From Nautilia sp. PV-1 (lineage in GTDB: Bacteria; Campylobacterota; Campylobacteria; Campylobacterales; Nautiliaceae): a stretch of 64,000 nucleotides of DNA. Location: positions 982,501 through 1,046,500 of the forward strand of contig NZ_CP026530.1 in assembly GCF_004006315.1 (NCBI RefSeq), in the 5' to 3' direction. Shown here one piece after another: positions 27,267 to 37,277 of this stretch (position 1 is its first letter; each line of letters starts with the position of its first letter). The notes below the pieces were generated by a model, which had not been told where the DNA came from, ran no database searches, and saw only the letters and a list, made by a program, of their open reading frames with translations. The translations under genes were made by a program, and so were the position numbers.

Positions 27267-27284
27267 CATTGACTGCAGTCAATG
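27267..27284. promoter_or_regulatory. CATTGAC-N4-GTCAATG palindrome upstream of chemoreceptor
   Basis: An 18-bp perfect palindrome CATTGAC-TGCA-GTCAATG. The only other copy in the window is upstream of hcp (47629). The core TTGAC-N4-GTCAA is of the Crp/Fnr type and resembles sites described for HcpR/DNR-like regulators. TAAAAT at 27305-27310 is centred 32 bp downstream, the class-II activator spacing. TATAAT at 27300-27305 is an alternative -10. Confidence 0.7.
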
Positions 27285-27335
27285 AAGCAAAAAACGTGCT
27301 ATAATAAAATTATAAGTAAAAACCAAAGGCTTAAC

Positions 27336-29285
27336 ATGTCTTTTAAAAACCTCTCTATATCCAAAAAAATCCACTACCCTCTAATAGCTGCTATTATAAT
27401 CGGTATCGTCATTATGATAATAATCAGTTATAACTCCACGCAGAATATTAAAAAAGAAATTTTCCATAACACAAAAGAAGATTTAATAAGTCTTTTTAAG
27501 CTTAAAATGGAAGCAAAAAAAGATGTCGGAATCACAAACGCAATCTCAATAGCTCAGAATACCGCCGTAATAGAAGCTTTAAAAACAGGCGACAGGAAAA
27601 TAGCTTTAAAAGCACTTAAAAAATTAACAGAAGAATATAAAAAATATACAAAATTCAAAAATATAAAAATACATATACACACATCCGATCTGCATTCTTT
27701 TTTGAGGGTATGGAAACCGAATAAATACGGAGACGACTTAAGCGGATTCAGAAAAACAATCGTCTGGGTAAAAGAACATAAAAAACCTCTGGTTGCCATT
27801 GAATTAGGAAGAGCCGGACTGGTGTTAAGAGGCCTTTCACCGGTTTTTGACGATAACAGATATATTGGAAGCGTTGAATTTATGCAGGGCTTAAATTCAA
27901 TTGCCAAAGATTTAAAAAAACAGCATATATACACTTTAATTATATTTAATAAAAAATATCTAAACATAGCCAAATTTTTAAAAAGCGCTCCTGAAATTAT
28001 GAACAATTATGTAATGGCTTTGAAAAAAAGCGCTTATGACGAGTCGTTTTACAACGACCTTAAAAACAAAACGCTTCAAAAAATCATAAAAACAGACAAA
28101 TATTACTGCGTTTCCATTCCGATCAATGATTTCAGCGGAAACACAGTAGCATACGCAATTCTCGGTAAACCCTTAAATTTAATACAGGGCGCAATAAAAA
28201 CCAGCGAAAAAAGTTTAATTTACCAGCTTGTGGCAATGCTTATAATCGACATATTGATTGTAGTTATTTTAATGATTATAATTTCAAAAAGCGTTGCGAA
28301 ACCTATTAAAGAATTAAACGAAAGAGTTGAAGATCTCGCACAGGGCGAAGGTGATCTTACAAAAAGAATAAAAATAGATTCGAACGATGAAATAGGAACC
28401 GTGTCTTCAAATATAAATAAATTTTTAGAAAAACTTCAAAATATTATTAATTCGTTAAAAGATCTGATTTCACAGACAGTATCTATTACAAAACAGACAG
28501 ACAGCGTTACGAAAAAAGTTAAAAATTCCATTGAACAGCAGACCAAGCTTCTAAACGACGCAAAATCTTTCACCGGCAATATCGAAGAAGATATAGAAAC
28601 AACAAGACAGAGTGTTTTAAAAACATCGGAAGACATCAAAAACACCCAAAAAGTACTTGAAGACCTTGCTCAATCTCTGCAGGAAATAGTCTCAAGCATT
28701 CAAAACAATTCCAGCCAGGAGCTTGAAATTTCCAATAAAGTAACAATGCTTGCCGATCAGTCAAACCAGATAAAAGAAATCATTACAATAATTAAAGAAA
28801 TAGCGGATCAGACAAATCTTCTCGCTCTAAACGCCGCAATAGAAGCTGCTAGAGCCGGAGAACACGGAAGAGGTTTTGCCGTAGTAGCGGATGAAGTAAG
28901 AAAATTGGCTGAGAGAACCCAAAAGAGTCTCAGCGAAATAGACAGTGCTATAGGCATTATTGTACAGGGGATTATGGAAACACAAAATGAAATACAGAAC
29001 AACGCTCAAGACTCCGAAAAGCTTTCAAATATAGCCAGCAGCTTGATAGAAAAATCAAATAACGGTATGGAAAAACTTAACACGACAATCAGCATATCGG
29101 AAAAAGCAAAAGAAGAAACAGAAAAAATCTATGCGTCTATAAAAGAAATGGTCAAAATTATTGACAATCTGAATAAAGAGGCCTTAACAAGCGAAGAAGC
29201 AGTTGCAGAATTAAATCAGATCGTTAACAGACTTGATCTAATTACTAAAAATCTTTTAAAAGAAGTAAATAACTTTAAATCTTAA
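27336..29285 (+). CDS. Methyl-accepting chemotaxis protein with Cache sensor
   Basis: A 649-residue transmembrane chemoreceptor. TM1 lies at about 15-35. A periplasmic Cache-type domain (about 40-270) has [12 protein letters not shown], then VLRGLSPVF and YIGSVEF, like double Cache_3 sensors. TM2 is at about 290-315, a HAMP domain follows with EGDLTKRI, and a cytoplasmic signalling domain carries the hairpin core [20 protein letters not shown] and [18 protein letters not shown]. The start is the ATG at 27336 with AAAGG upstream, not the in-frame ATG at 27282 inside the palindrome. Its promoter carries the same palindrome as hcp, suggesting induction by the same N-oxide-type stress or electron acceptor. 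Confidence 0.92.
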   Translation: MSFKNLSISKKIHYPLIAAIIIGIVIMIIISYNSTQNIKKEIFHNTKEDLISLFKLKMEAKKDVGITNAISIAQNTAVIEALKTGDRKIALKALKKLTEEYKKYTKFKNIKIHIHTSDLHSFLRVWKPNKYGDDLSGFRKTIVWVKEHKKPLVAIELGRAGLVLRGLSPVFDDNRYIGSVEFMQGLNSIAKDLKKQHIYTLIIFNKKYLNIAKFLKSAPEIMNNYVMALKKSAYDESFYNDLKNKTLQKIIKTDKYYCVSIPINDFSGNTVAYAILGKPLNLIQGAIKTSEKSLIYQLVAMLIIDILIVVILMIIISKSVAKPIKELNERVEDLAQGEGDLTKRIKIDSNDEIGTVSSNINKFLEKLQNIINSLKDLISQTVSITKQTDSVTKKVKNSIEQQTKLLNDAKSFTGNIEEDIETTRQSVLKTSEDIKNTQKVLEDLAQSLQEIVSSIQNNSSQELEISNKVTMLADQSNQIKEIITIIKEIADQTNLLALNAAIEAARAGEHGRGFAVVADEVRKLAERTQKSLSEIDSAIGIIVQGIMETQNEIQNNAQDSEKLSNIASSLIEKSNNGMEKLNTTISISEKAKEETEKIYASIKEMVKIIDNLNKEALTSEEAVAELNQIVNRLDLITKNLLKEVNNFKS

Positions 29286-29707
29286 TCCTTTTTCGGGATT
29301 TCTTCTATTATTTCCACATCTATAATGTCAGAATCGTCATTGTAATAATGAGTTCCGTGATAAACGGTGTTGCTTTTTAAGAATTTTTTTGCAAACCATT
29401 TAGCAAACGGTTCAAACATTAAAAGCAGCCCGACCATATCACTGAAAACACCAGGAATAAAAAGTAAAATCGCACCGATAAGCTTAAAAAGCCCTATTGA
29501 AATAAATTCTTCTTCGCTGATTTCCCTGCGCATAACACGCTGCATACTCTCATACATAGAAAAATTAAGGGTTCTGATGATAGTAATACCGGCAACCGCA
29601 GTTACAAGAACTTCCAAAAAAAGCCCGAAAGGCGTAAAAACTTTTGCAAATTCATAAGAAAAAAGTATCTCCAAAAAAAGATACACCAAAAAATATATTA
29701 GTCCCAT
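29282..29707 (-). CDS. FxsA family membrane protein
   Basis: A 141-residue protein with four hydrophobic segments. It begins [20 protein letters not shown], has a Gly-rich second helix and an [14 protein letters not shown] segment, as in FxsA (suppressor of F exclusion of phage T7). Molecular role is unknown. The acidic tail [13 protein letters not shown] is typical of the family. The stop overlaps the convergent chemoreceptor stop by 4 bases. Confidence 0.8.
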   Translation of the reverse strand: MGLIYFLVYLFLEILFSYEFAKVFTPFGLFLEVLVTAVAGITIIRTLNFSMYESMQRVMRREISEEEFISIGLFKLIGAILLFIPGVFSDMVGLLLMFEPFAKWFAKKFLKSNTVYHGTHYYNDDSDIIDVEIIEEIPKKD

Positions 29708-29710
29708 AGA

Positions 29711-30097
29711 TCACCTCTTCATTAATATCAAATCAAGCTTTTTAAAACCTAATTTTTCATAATAATCTTTCATCTCCTCTAAACAATAAAGCTCAAACCC
29801 TGCAACATTTCTTAATTTCGGATGATTAAAAACCTCATTTAATAAAATTTTACTTACACCCTCTCCTCTATAATTTTTATCGACAATGACGTCAAAAATC
29901 AATGCTTTATAAACTAAATCACTTAAAACCCGGCAAAATGCTATTAGCTTATCATCTTTAACTATACCGAAAACAAAAGTGGTGTTTTGAAGCATTTTTA
30001 TAACGTCATCCTTGCTTCTTTTATCACTCCACCACTCGTTTTTGTAAAGAGCCATCAAATCATCAATATAATCATACACATCAAAGATGATTTTCAA
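29711..30097 (-). CDS. GNAT family N-acetyltransferase
   Basis: A 128-residue GNAT domain. The acetyl-CoA pyrophosphate loop is VDKNYRGEGVSKILLNEVF (R-G-x-G-V form), preceded by a beta strand ALIFDVIV and followed by GFELYCLEEMKDYYEKLGFKKL (the Y-x-x-x-G-F end motif). Substrate unknown. The only reasonable start is TTG at 30097, which lies inside a heptad repeat whose GGAG serves as ribosome site. It follows proS at 17 bases and is probably in its operon. Confidence 0.8.
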   Translation of the reverse strand: MKIIFDVYDYIDDLMALYKNEWWSDKRSKDDVIKMLQNTTFVFGIVKDDKLIAFCRVLSDLVYKALIFDVIVDKNYRGEGVSKILLNEVFNHPKLRNVAGFELYCLEEMKDYYEKLGFKKLDLILMKR

Positions 30098-30120
30098 TTC
30101 TCAATTCTCCATTCTCAATT
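30093..30120 (-). repeat. Heptanucleotide repeat, class A, proS-GNAT junction
   Basis: Minus strand: four 7-mers AATTGAG, AATGGAG, AATTGAG, AATTGAA, with a degenerate fifth (AATTAAT) inside the end of proS. It contains the proS stop TGA (30115-30117), the GGAG ribosome site and the TTG start (30095-30097) of the acetyltransferase gene. Confidence 0.85.
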
Positions 30121-31839
30121 ATTAATTATCTCCATCACTTTCTCAAGCGCCATCTCTTTTTCAACCTCGAACTTCTCGCCCGTGCGTCTATTTCTTACTT
30201 CCACTTTACCGTCTTTAAGTTTTTTTCCGACAATAACACATACAGGGAATCCCACAAGCTCAAAATCCGCAATTTTAGGCCCGAATCTCTCTGCTCTGTC
30301 GTCAAGTATCGTTTTAACTCCAGCACTTGTCAGTTTATCATACAAATCTTCAGCAAAAATTAACTGCTCGTCCTTTTTAACATCCCCTACTATTATATCA
30401 ACCACAAAAGGAGCAATCTGTTTAGGCCAGATAATCCCTTTGTCGTCATGGTTTTGCTCTATTGCGGCGGAAATCAGTCTGCTGACGCCTATTCCGTAAC
30501 ATCCCATAATAAACGGCTTGGCTTTACCGTTTTCATCCAAAAACGTTGCGTTCATAGGCTCACTGTAAACGGTTCCGAGTTTAAAAATATGCCCTACTTC
30601 AATTCCTTTTGTTATTTTCAAAGGAGCTCCGCATTTTGGACATTTATCCCCTTCTTTTACAGCGGCTATATCCCTGTATACAGTGAGGTTTCCAAGCAGA
30701 TTCGCATCTAAAAGACCCGCACCTTTGATGTGATAGTCTTTTTTATTCGCACCGCATACAAGCTCTTCGGCCATTCTTAAATCATCGTCGATTATATATT
30801 TTACACTGCTTGGAAGCCCGAACGGTCCGATAAACCCTGGTACAAGCCCTACAGCTTCAAGTTCTTCCTCGCTTGCGTCCACAAGTTCAAGCGCACCTAC
30901 AGCATTTGTAGCTTTGGTTTCTTCAAGCGTATCGGTTCCTCTTACGAAAAACACAACTATTTCGCTTTTCCCGTCATCATATATAGCTTTTTTAACAACC
31001 GCTTTTATACTGAAATACGAATCAACACCTATAAAATTACACACATCTTCAATAGATTTCATATCAGGAGTATGTACCTCTTCAATTACTTCCGTTTTTA
31101 CAGGGTTTTCTCTTTTTTCATGTTTTCTTGTAGCCACTTCTATGTTTGCCGCATAGTCACACTCGCTGCATACTACGATGTCATCTTCACCCGTTTCCGC
31201 AAGTACCATAAATTCTTTAGATCCGCTTCCGCCTATTGCTCCGCTGTCTGCCCATACGGCTCTAAAGTCAAGTCCCAGTTTAGTGAAAATATTTTTATAC
31301 GTCTCTTCCATTAAATTAAATTCCCTGTCAAGGTCTTCCTCAGTAGCATGAAACGAATATGCGTCTTTCATTATAAATTCACGTCCCCTGAGAAGTCCGA
31401 ATCTCGGTCTTGCCTCATCCCTGAATTTAAGATTTATCTGATAAAGGTTAACAGGCAGTTGTTTATAACTTTTAACAGTTCCTCTAACGAGATCAACCAC
31501 ACTCTCCTCGTTTGTAGGAGCTAATACAAAACTTTGGTCTTTTCTGTCTTTAATTCTTAGTAATTCTTTTCCGTATTTTTTAGCCCTTCCGGTCTCTTCC
31601 CAAAGTTCGTTAGGTGTCACGAATGTAAGCATTACTTCCTGTGCACCTGAAGCGTCCATCTCTCTTTTTATGATATCCCTGATATTATCAAGCACCATTT
31701 TTCCAAGAGGCGCAAAATCATATATTCCCGCGGCCACCTGCTTGATATACCCGCCTCTTACCAGGTACTTGTGGCTTGCAACCACGGCGTCTTTCGGTGC
31801 TTCTTTTTGTGTATAGGCAAAAAATCTACTCCATCTCAT
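30115..31839 (-). CDS. proS: Prolyl-tRNA synthetase, bacterial type
   Basis: A 574-residue class II synthetase. Motif 1 region GGYIKQVAAGIYDFAPLGKMVLDNI, motif 2 LYQINLKFRDEARPRFGLLRGREFIMKDAYSFH, an inserted YbaK-like editing domain (about 225-390), motif 3 GCYGIGVSRLISAAIEQNHDDKGIIWPKQIAPF, and a C-terminal anticodon domain. A normal-length bacterial enzyme. The last residues (EIINN) and stop are encoded by sequence that merges with a heptad repeat. Confidence 0.96.
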   Translation of the reverse strand: MRWSRFFAYTQKEAPKDAVVASHKYLVRGGYIKQVAAGIYDFAPLGKMVLDNIRDIIKREMDASGAQEVMLTFVTPNELWEETGRAKKYGKELLRIKDRKDQSFVLAPTNEESVVDLVRGTVKSYKQLPVNLYQINLKFRDEARPRFGLLRGREFIMKDAYSFHATEEDLDREFNLMEETYKNIFTKLGLDFRAVWADSGAIGGSGSKEFMVLAETGEDDIVVCSECDYAANIEVATRKHEKRENPVKTEVIEEVHTPDMKSIEDVCNFIGVDSYFSIKAVVKKAIYDDGKSEIVVFFVRGTDTLEETKATNAVGALELVDASEEELEAVGLVPGFIGPFGLPSSVKYIIDDDLRMAEELVCGANKKDYHIKGAGLLDANLLGNLTVYRDIAAVKEGDKCPKCGAPLKITKGIEVGHIFKLGTVYSEPMNATFLDENGKAKPFIMGCYGIGVSRLISAAIEQNHDDKGIIWPKQIAPFVVDIIVGDVKKDEQLIFAEDLYDKLTSAGVKTILDDRAERFGPKIADFELVGFPVCVIVGKKLKDGKVEVRNRRTGEKFEVEKEMALEKVMEIINN

Positions 31840-31890
31840 TAAATCTCCTTAAATCATTTGTAAAATTTTACCGAATTAAACAAACATATA

Positions 31891-34800
31891 TTATACTTCA
31901 ATCCCTATTCCCTTGTATTTTTCAACAAATGCGGAAATTTTTTCAAAAACTCTCTGTTTTTTTCCAAGATAATCAGGATTAAGAGGACTCATTTTAGGAA
32001 GAATTTCATTCAACTCAGTCCCCATATCACTGGCATATCCTCTTTTTAAAGAGATTTGAATGTATCTTTTTGCATTTTCCTCTTTTAGCTTTTCACTCTC
32101 AATAAGTTCTTTGGCTTCTTCTTTTAGTTTTTTTCTTGCAAACTCATAAAATTCTTTAATTATTGTTGTTTTATCTTTAAATTCGTCTATATTTCTGCTG
32201 TTTATAAATTCTACAATCAAAGATTCTTTCGCTCTGTTTTCAAGGCTTGAACGAATTATACTTCTTATTTCATTAATCAAAATCTCTTTTGAGTCGCTTG
32301 AGCGGTTTTTTTCAAGTATCAGTTCAAGTATATAATCAAGATTAATCTCCTGTGATTTAAGAAGTTCAACTTCAAATACGACATCTTCCCAGTTTATTTG
32401 TGATTTTTCTTCATTTTCACTTTGTCTTTCTCTTCTAACCCATTCCCTTATATCGTTATATACGGATTTGTAGTCCTGTACAAGTCTCACGGGTGGCATA
32501 ATTTTCGCAATTTCTTTTAATTCTTCAAACGTTTCATCATCTAAGAAGTTGCTTTCTTTAATTTTTTCAAGTTCTTTTTCATCCGTAATATTTTTTATTT
32601 CTGATACAAGTGTAAATTCATCGAAGTTTTGTAAAATATTTTCAAGTTTTAAATATTCGCCGAAAAGTTTAACAAACTCTTTTTTTTCACTCTCTTTTTC
32701 AATTTCATCCGGGTTTGGAAATTTCTCTTTAAGCTCATTTACCACTTCTTTGTAACCTCTTTTTGCCTCACCGCTTAAAATATCTTTAAATCCTTCCATA
32801 TATTCTTTAAAGTTTTTTTCAAGAATTATGTTTTTCGTATTGCTCTGCCCAAAAAGTTTTATAGCTTCTATTGTAGCTTTTTCAAGGTCTCTGAATGTTA
32901 CGATGTTTCCAAAACTTTTTGTGGCGTCATATATTCTGTTCGTTCTTGAGTATGCCTGAATCAGTCCGTGGTATCTTAAGTTCTTATCCACAAAAAGCGT
33001 ATTTAATCGCGGGGCGTCAAAGCCCGTAAGAAACATTCCCACCACTATCAGTAAATCGACTTCACCATTTTTAACTCTTTTTGAAACATCTCTGTAGTAA
33101 TTTTGAAAACCTTTTGAATCGAGTGAAAAACTTGTCTTAAACATTTCATTATAATCTCTAATAGCCTTTTCCAAAAACTCTTTTGCTGTAGAGTTAAGAG
33201 CATTCGGTTCAAAATTTTCTTCTTCTATCTCCCCAAGCGCGTTTTGCTCTTCATTTTGGGCATAAGAAAAAATAGTGGCGATTTTTAATTTATGCGGGGC
33301 GTCCTTTTGAAGCCTCCCAAAAGTTTCATAATAAAGCTTTGCCGCATCAACACTGCTAACGGCAAACATCGCATTAAAGCCTTTTGAATTTATAGTAAGC
33401 CTGTGTGTTTTTCTTGCAAAATTTTCAAGAATATATTTTGTAATCTCTTCAATTCTTTTAGGATGCAAAAAAGCCTGTTTTGTTTCATAGGCGGAGAGTT
33501 TTTCAATATCAATCTCTTTTTCGAAATGTTTAAATTCAGGTCTTACATCGTTATAATCCACTTTGAATTTAAGCACTTTTTCATCTCTTATAGCGTCAGT
33601 AATTACATATGAGTGAAGCTCCGTTCCGAATACTGAAGCGGTCGTTTGAGAGCCTATAGCGTTTTCGGGAAAAATAGGAGTACCGGTAAATCCGAACTGA
33701 TAATATTTTTTAAATCTTTTTTTGAGATTTTTCTGAGCTTCGCCGAACTGACTTCTATGTGCTTCGTCAAATATAAAAACCACATGTTCGTTGTAAATAT
33801 CAAGGTCTTTTTCAGTTTTTAGGAGATTATTTAGTTTTTGAATCGTGGTAACGATTATTTTATTATCGTTTTTTTCTATGTTTCTTTTAAGTCCGGCAGT
33901 GCTGTCGCTGCCGTTTACGCTGTGAGGAGAAAATCTTTGATACTCTTTCATAGTCTGATAATCAAGATCTTTCCTGTCAACAACAAAAAAGACTTTTTTT
34001 ACGAAATCAAGCTCGGTTGCAAGCCTTGCGGTTTTAAAACTTGTAAGTGTTTTACCGCTTCCCGTGGTATGCCATATATATCCGCCGCCTTCAAGGCTGC
34101 TCCATTTTTTAGAATTATATGCACTTTTTATTTTCCAGATAATCCTTTCAGTCGCCGCTATCTGATAAGGTCTCATAATAAGAAGGGTATTTGTCACATC
34201 AAAGACGCTATATTTTATAAGCACGCTTAAAAGTGTGTTTTTTTCAAAAAAAGTAGCGGTAAAATCTTTTAAATCTTTTATTGGCTTATTATCCGCCCTT
34301 GCCCAGTTCATCGTAAAATCAAAGCTGTTTTTATCTCTTTTGGTGGTATTCGCAAAATATCTCGTATCCGTTCCGTTTGAAATTACGAAAATCTGAATAT
34401 ATTTAAATAGCGAATGCTCTTTATTAAAGCTCTCTTTTGAGTACCTGTGAATCTGATTAAAGGCTTCTTTTAAAGCCACTCCTCTTTTTTTCAGCTCCAC
34501 ATGCACCATCGGAAGACCGTTAATCAAAATCGTTACGTCATATCTGTTTTTTGCTTCTTCAAACTGCCTTATAACTTCAAGGGAGTTTCTTAATATGTTT
34601 TTTTTATCAAGTAGGTAAATGTTTTGAATATGTCCGTCGTCAAATACAAAATCATAAACGTAATCTTCATGCACTTTTCTTGTCTTCTCTATTCTCCCCT
34701 CACCCGGCTTGTCAAGATACTCTTCCAAAAACCTCTGCCACTCTTCATCAGTGAATTTTACCGAATTTAATTTTTCTATCTTTTCCCTTGCGTTTTTTAG

Positions 34801-34983
34801 CAAATCATCGTGATTTTTTATATCTTTTCTAAACACATACCCCTGATTTGCTAAATCCTTAATAAAAGACATTTCAAGATCATATTCACTCTGATACATA
34901 TCGTTTACCTGCGGTATTTTTTCGTATTTGTCCAAAACAATAAAGTTTTTCGTTTCGGCTATCGGGTTTGTTTCGTAACTCAT
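31891..34983 (-). CDS. hsdR: Type I restriction enzyme, R (motor/nuclease) subunit
   Basis: A 1030-residue HsdR. The N-terminal PD-(D/E)xK nuclease region has VHVELKKRG near residue 155. An SF2 translocase follows with Walker [17 protein letters not shown] box [10 protein letters not shown], motif III FTGTPIF and motif [12 protein letters not shown] helical C-terminal region docks on the methylase. It cuts DNA away from unmethylated sites. No frameshift or stop breaks the frame. It is last in the hsdM-hsdS-prrC-hsdR order and starts 2 bases after prrC, with a GGAGGGAG ribosome site. Confidence 0.95.
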   Translation of the reverse strand: MSYETNPIAETKNFIVLDKYEKIPQVNDMYQSEYDLEMSFIKDLANQGYVFRKDIKNHDDLLKNAREKIEKLNSVKFTDEEWQRFLEEYLDKPGEGRIEKTRKVHEDYVYDFVFDDGHIQNIYLLDKKNILRNSLEVIRQFEEAKNRYDVTILINGLPMVHVELKKRGVALKEAFNQIHRYSKESFNKEHSLFKYIQIFVISNGTDTRYFANTTKRDKNSFDFTMNWARADNKPIKDLKDFTATFFEKNTLLSVLIKYSVFDVTNTLLIMRPYQIAATERIIWKIKSAYNSKKWSSLEGGGYIWHTTGSGKTLTSFKTARLATELDFVKKVFFVVDRKDLDYQTMKEYQRFSPHSVNGSDSTAGLKRNIEKNDNKIIVTTIQKLNNLLKTEKDLDIYNEHVVFIFDEAHRSQFGEAQKNLKKRFKKYYQFGFTGTPIFPENAIGSQTTASVFGTELHSYVITDAIRDEKVLKFKVDYNDVRPEFKHFEKEIDIEKLSAYETKQAFLHPKRIEEITKYILENFARKTHRLTINSKGFNAMFAVSSVDAAKLYYETFGRLQKDAPHKLKIATIFSYAQNEEQNALGEIEEENFEPNALNSTAKEFLEKAIRDYNEMFKTSFSLDSKGFQNYYRDVSKRVKNGEVDLLIVVGMFLTGFDAPRLNTLFVDKNLRYHGLIQAYSRTNRIYDATKSFGNIVTFRDLEKATIEAIKLFGQSNTKNIILEKNFKEYMEGFKDILSGEAKRGYKEVVNELKEKFPNPDEIEKESEKKEFVKLFGEYLKLENILQNFDEFTLVSEIKNITDEKELEKIKESNFLDDETFEELKEIAKIMPPVRLVQDYKSVYNDIREWVRRERQSENEEKSQINWEDVVFEVELLKSQEINLDYILELILEKNRSSDSKEILINEIRSIIRSSLENRAKESLIVEFINSRNIDEFKDKTTIIKEFYEFARKKLKEEAKELIESEKLKEENAKRYIQISLKRGYASDMGTELNEILPKMSPLNPDYLGKKQRVFEKISAFVEKYKGIGIEV

Positions 34984-34985
34984 TG

Positions 34986-36107
34986 TTATTCTCCCTCCAC
35001 TTTAAACTTATAAATTTCTATTATATCTTCAAGCAAACGTTTAAGTACTCTTTTATCTCCATCTCTTAATTCAGCAACTTCATCCATAGAATGCTTTGAA
35101 TGACTATAAAGATTAATAATTCTATTATAGTACGCATCGGTATCGCCTTCGATAGGTTCTAAAAGTCTTTTCCAACTTCCATATCCTAAAAAAGTTGATA
35201 GTTTTTCTAAAATTTGTCTAAGCAAATTAAAATGATATTTTTTTATTTTATCAGCTTCAATTGCTTTTTTTAATTCTTTTAAAATATAAAGATGATATGA
35301 AAAAGGAGAATCATTATTTTGTTTTTTTAATTCATATAACCCATCTTCATTTTTTTCTAACCTATATTTTTGGAACTCCTTTTTTTTACCTTTATAATTT
35401 CTACCTCTATTATTAAATTCATTTGCTAAAATATTATAAAATAACGCATTATGGGTAGTAATAATAAATTTCAAATCAGATTCGCTCGACTTTATTAACT
35501 CCGCTAAGTCCACAGCTAGCTCAATCAAATGATTTTCATCCAATGATGAAACAGGGTCATCAATAAAAATGTATTCTAAATCATCAAATTCATTTGTTTC
35601 CCTCTCTTCCTTTTCAGGAATATTTAAAACTGAAATTATTTCATCAAATAAGCTATAAAACACACACCAAATTAAGTTACTCTCTTCCCCTTTTGAAATC
35701 TTTATATTTTCTATAGATTCATCATTACCTTTTGTATATGAAAAAGTTATATTTGAATAATCTTCATTAAATTTAGGGCTTAATTTTTCACTCGTATATT
35801 TTTGGAATTTATTAATTATTTCTCTTTCTTTACCCTGATCTTTTAATATCCAGTCCGTAAAGCCGTTTGTCTGTATATTTAATTTAGGTTCTAAGTTATT
35901 TTCCAAATCATTATCCCAAGAAAATAAATCTTCAGTATATGCATTATAATAAATCATTTTACTTTTTGATTGTTCATCATCTGATAATAATTTCTTAAAC
36001 TCCATTGAAAGTCTTGTCTTTCCTGTACCATTAAATGCAAAAATCAACTGAACCTTTTTGCTACTATTTTTTAATTCTTGTGCAATTTTATTTAATGTAT
36101 TCCCCAT
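34986..36107 (-). CDS. prrC: PrrC-like tRNA anticodon nuclease
   Basis: A 373-residue protein matching E. coli PrrC (396) along its length as I recall it. N-terminal ABC-like NTPase: FNGTGKTR at 25-32, [15 protein letters not shown] at 53-67, signature SKGEESN at 138-144, Walker [13 protein letters not shown] at 179-190, then FIITTHN with His219. The C-terminal nuclease triad Arg320-Glu324-His356 of PrrC corresponds to R297, E301 (LLRQILEK) and H336 (NLYSHS). PrrC cleaves tRNA-Lys at the wobble base when a phage disables the restriction enzyme that holds it silent. Position between hsdS and hsdR is the same as in the E. coli prr locus. Confidence 0.92.
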   Translation of the reverse strand: MGNTLNKIAQELKNSSKKVQLIFAFNGTGKTRLSMEFKKLLSDDEQSKSKMIYYNAYTEDLFSWDNDLENNLEPKLNIQTNGFTDWILKDQGKEREIINKFQKYTSEKLSPKFNEDYSNITFSYTKGNDESIENIKISKGEESNLIWCVFYSLFDEIISVLNIPEKEERETNEFDDLEYIFIDDPVSSLDENHLIELAVDLAELIKSSESDLKFIITTHNALFYNILANEFNNRGRNYKGKKKEFQKYRLEKNEDGLYELKKQNNDSPFSYHLYILKELKKAIEADKIKKYHFNLLRQILEKLSTFLGYGSWKRLLEPIEGDTDAYYNRIINLYSHSKHSMDEVAELRDGDKRVLKRLLEDIIEIYKFKVEGE

Positions 36108-36119
36108 TTTTCATCCCTT

Positions 36120-37277
36120 TTACAAAAAGTCTAAAAGAACATTCCTGTAATATTCATACTGCTTTTGCCTAAGCTCTATCTCTTTTGGAAGACCTTCGGT
36201 TATTGAATTGGTGAGAGTGTCGAATTTATCAAGTGTTTCTACTATTTCTTTTTGTTTTTCGATTGAAGGGATTGGAATTTTAAACTTTTCAAACATAGGC
36301 TTACGTAAAGACGTAACAGAAGCATGAACGGAAGTTTTTATAATATAATCATAAAAATTATTAACAAAAAAGTAAAATAAAAACTTTGATAATAAAATAT
36401 TTTCATCTTTTACTACAATACGATAAGCTCTTTGATGTAAAGCATATTTACCATTAATAAAATGAAAAACTTTCCCAACTCCAACACCATCACCAGCCGT
36501 TATAATTGCAGTTTCATCAAACTCATAATGATCTATTTTTCTTGGTGTCTGAGAACGTACAAAAAATGGATATTTCCCATCTTCTGTAGCTTCGTTAGTA
36601 TTACGACTACCTGTTCCAATAATGGCTATTTTCCCCAACTCCTTCCACTCAACTTCATCCCCGAATGTTAAAAGTTTTTCACGGTAATATTCATACTGTT
36701 TTTTTCTCAAAGACAGCTCTGCTGTAAGCTCTGCTGTAAGCTCTGTGAAATTGTCAAGCACGCTGACAATTTCACGCTGAACATCGATAGGGGGAATAGG
36801 AATATCCATATCAAGGATAGATGCCATATTAGGATGTTTTATACCTGAACCTCTGTAAAATGAACTTATTAAATTTATTTTGCTCCATAAATAATAATAT
36901 AAGTATTTGTTATTTAAATAATTTGTATCATTTGATGTCGCAATACGATTATCGCCAGTAACAAATTTTCCTTTGTAATATTGAATAATTGGGTTTCCAC
37001 CCCACGGAATAGCAACAATTTCACCTTCATGAATATAATCTCCTGCTAACTCTTCTGTAGTCCAATAATCTGTTTTACTCGTTGTAAGTAATTTAACATT
37101 TCCATTTTTTACTATTAATTTTTTTAGGTCATTAGCAAGAAGATATTTATATTTAATTGTCTTTGGTTGTTTAAATTTTTCAACATTATTGAACTTTTTA
37201 TCCCAAATTGTCACTTCCCATATTTTTTTCCACTCAACTTTTCTACCGTTCAATAACTTTTCAATGTATTTATGCAT
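36120..37277 (-). CDS. hsdS: Type I restriction enzyme, specificity subunit
   Basis: A 385-residue DNA-recognition subunit with two target-recognition domains (about 15-160 and 205-345). Each is followed by a conserved helix ([34 protein letters not shown]) and the repeated motif [10 protein letters not shown] / [10 protein letters not shown]. The central spacer contains [11 protein letters not shown] at residues 178-188, the hallmark of type IC subunits such as EcoR124. It overlaps the end of hsdM by 8 bases. The target sequence cannot be read from the protein. Both half-domains look complete. Confidence 0.93.
   Translation of the reverse strand: MHKYIEKLLNGRKVEWKKIWEVTIWDKKFNNVEKFKQPKTIKYKYLLANDLKKLIVKNGNVKLLTTSKTDYWTTEELAGDYIHEGEIVAIPWGGNPIIQYYKGKFVTGDNRIATSNDTNYLNNKYLYYYLWSKINLISSFYRGSGIKHPNMASILDMDIPIPPIDVQREIVSVLDNFTELTAELTAELSLRKKQYEYYREKLLTFGDEVEWKELGKIAIIGTGSRNTNEATEDGKYPFFVRSQTPRKIDHYEFDETAIITAGDGVGVGKVFHFINGKYALHQRAYRIVVKDENILLSKFLFYFFVNNFYDYIIKTSVHASVTSLRKPMFEKFKIPIPSIEKQKEIVETLDKFDTLTNSITEGLPKEIELRQKQYEYYRNVLLDFL
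36715..36745 (-). repeat. 12-bp tandem repeat in hsdS encoding TAEL
   Basis: Plus-strand unit AGCTCTGCTGTA at 36715-36726 and 36727-36738, plus a partial AGCTCTG to 36745. Each unit encodes one TAEL tetrapeptide between the two recognition domains. In-frame loss or gain of a unit changes the helix spacer length. Confidence 0.85.

Noticed and set aside
34986-36107. Generic AAA ATPase or RloC annotation for the gene between hsdS and hsdR
   Set aside because: RloC has a long coiled-coil/zinc-hook insert and about 700 residues; this 373-residue protein follows PrrC along its whole length, including the nuclease triad.
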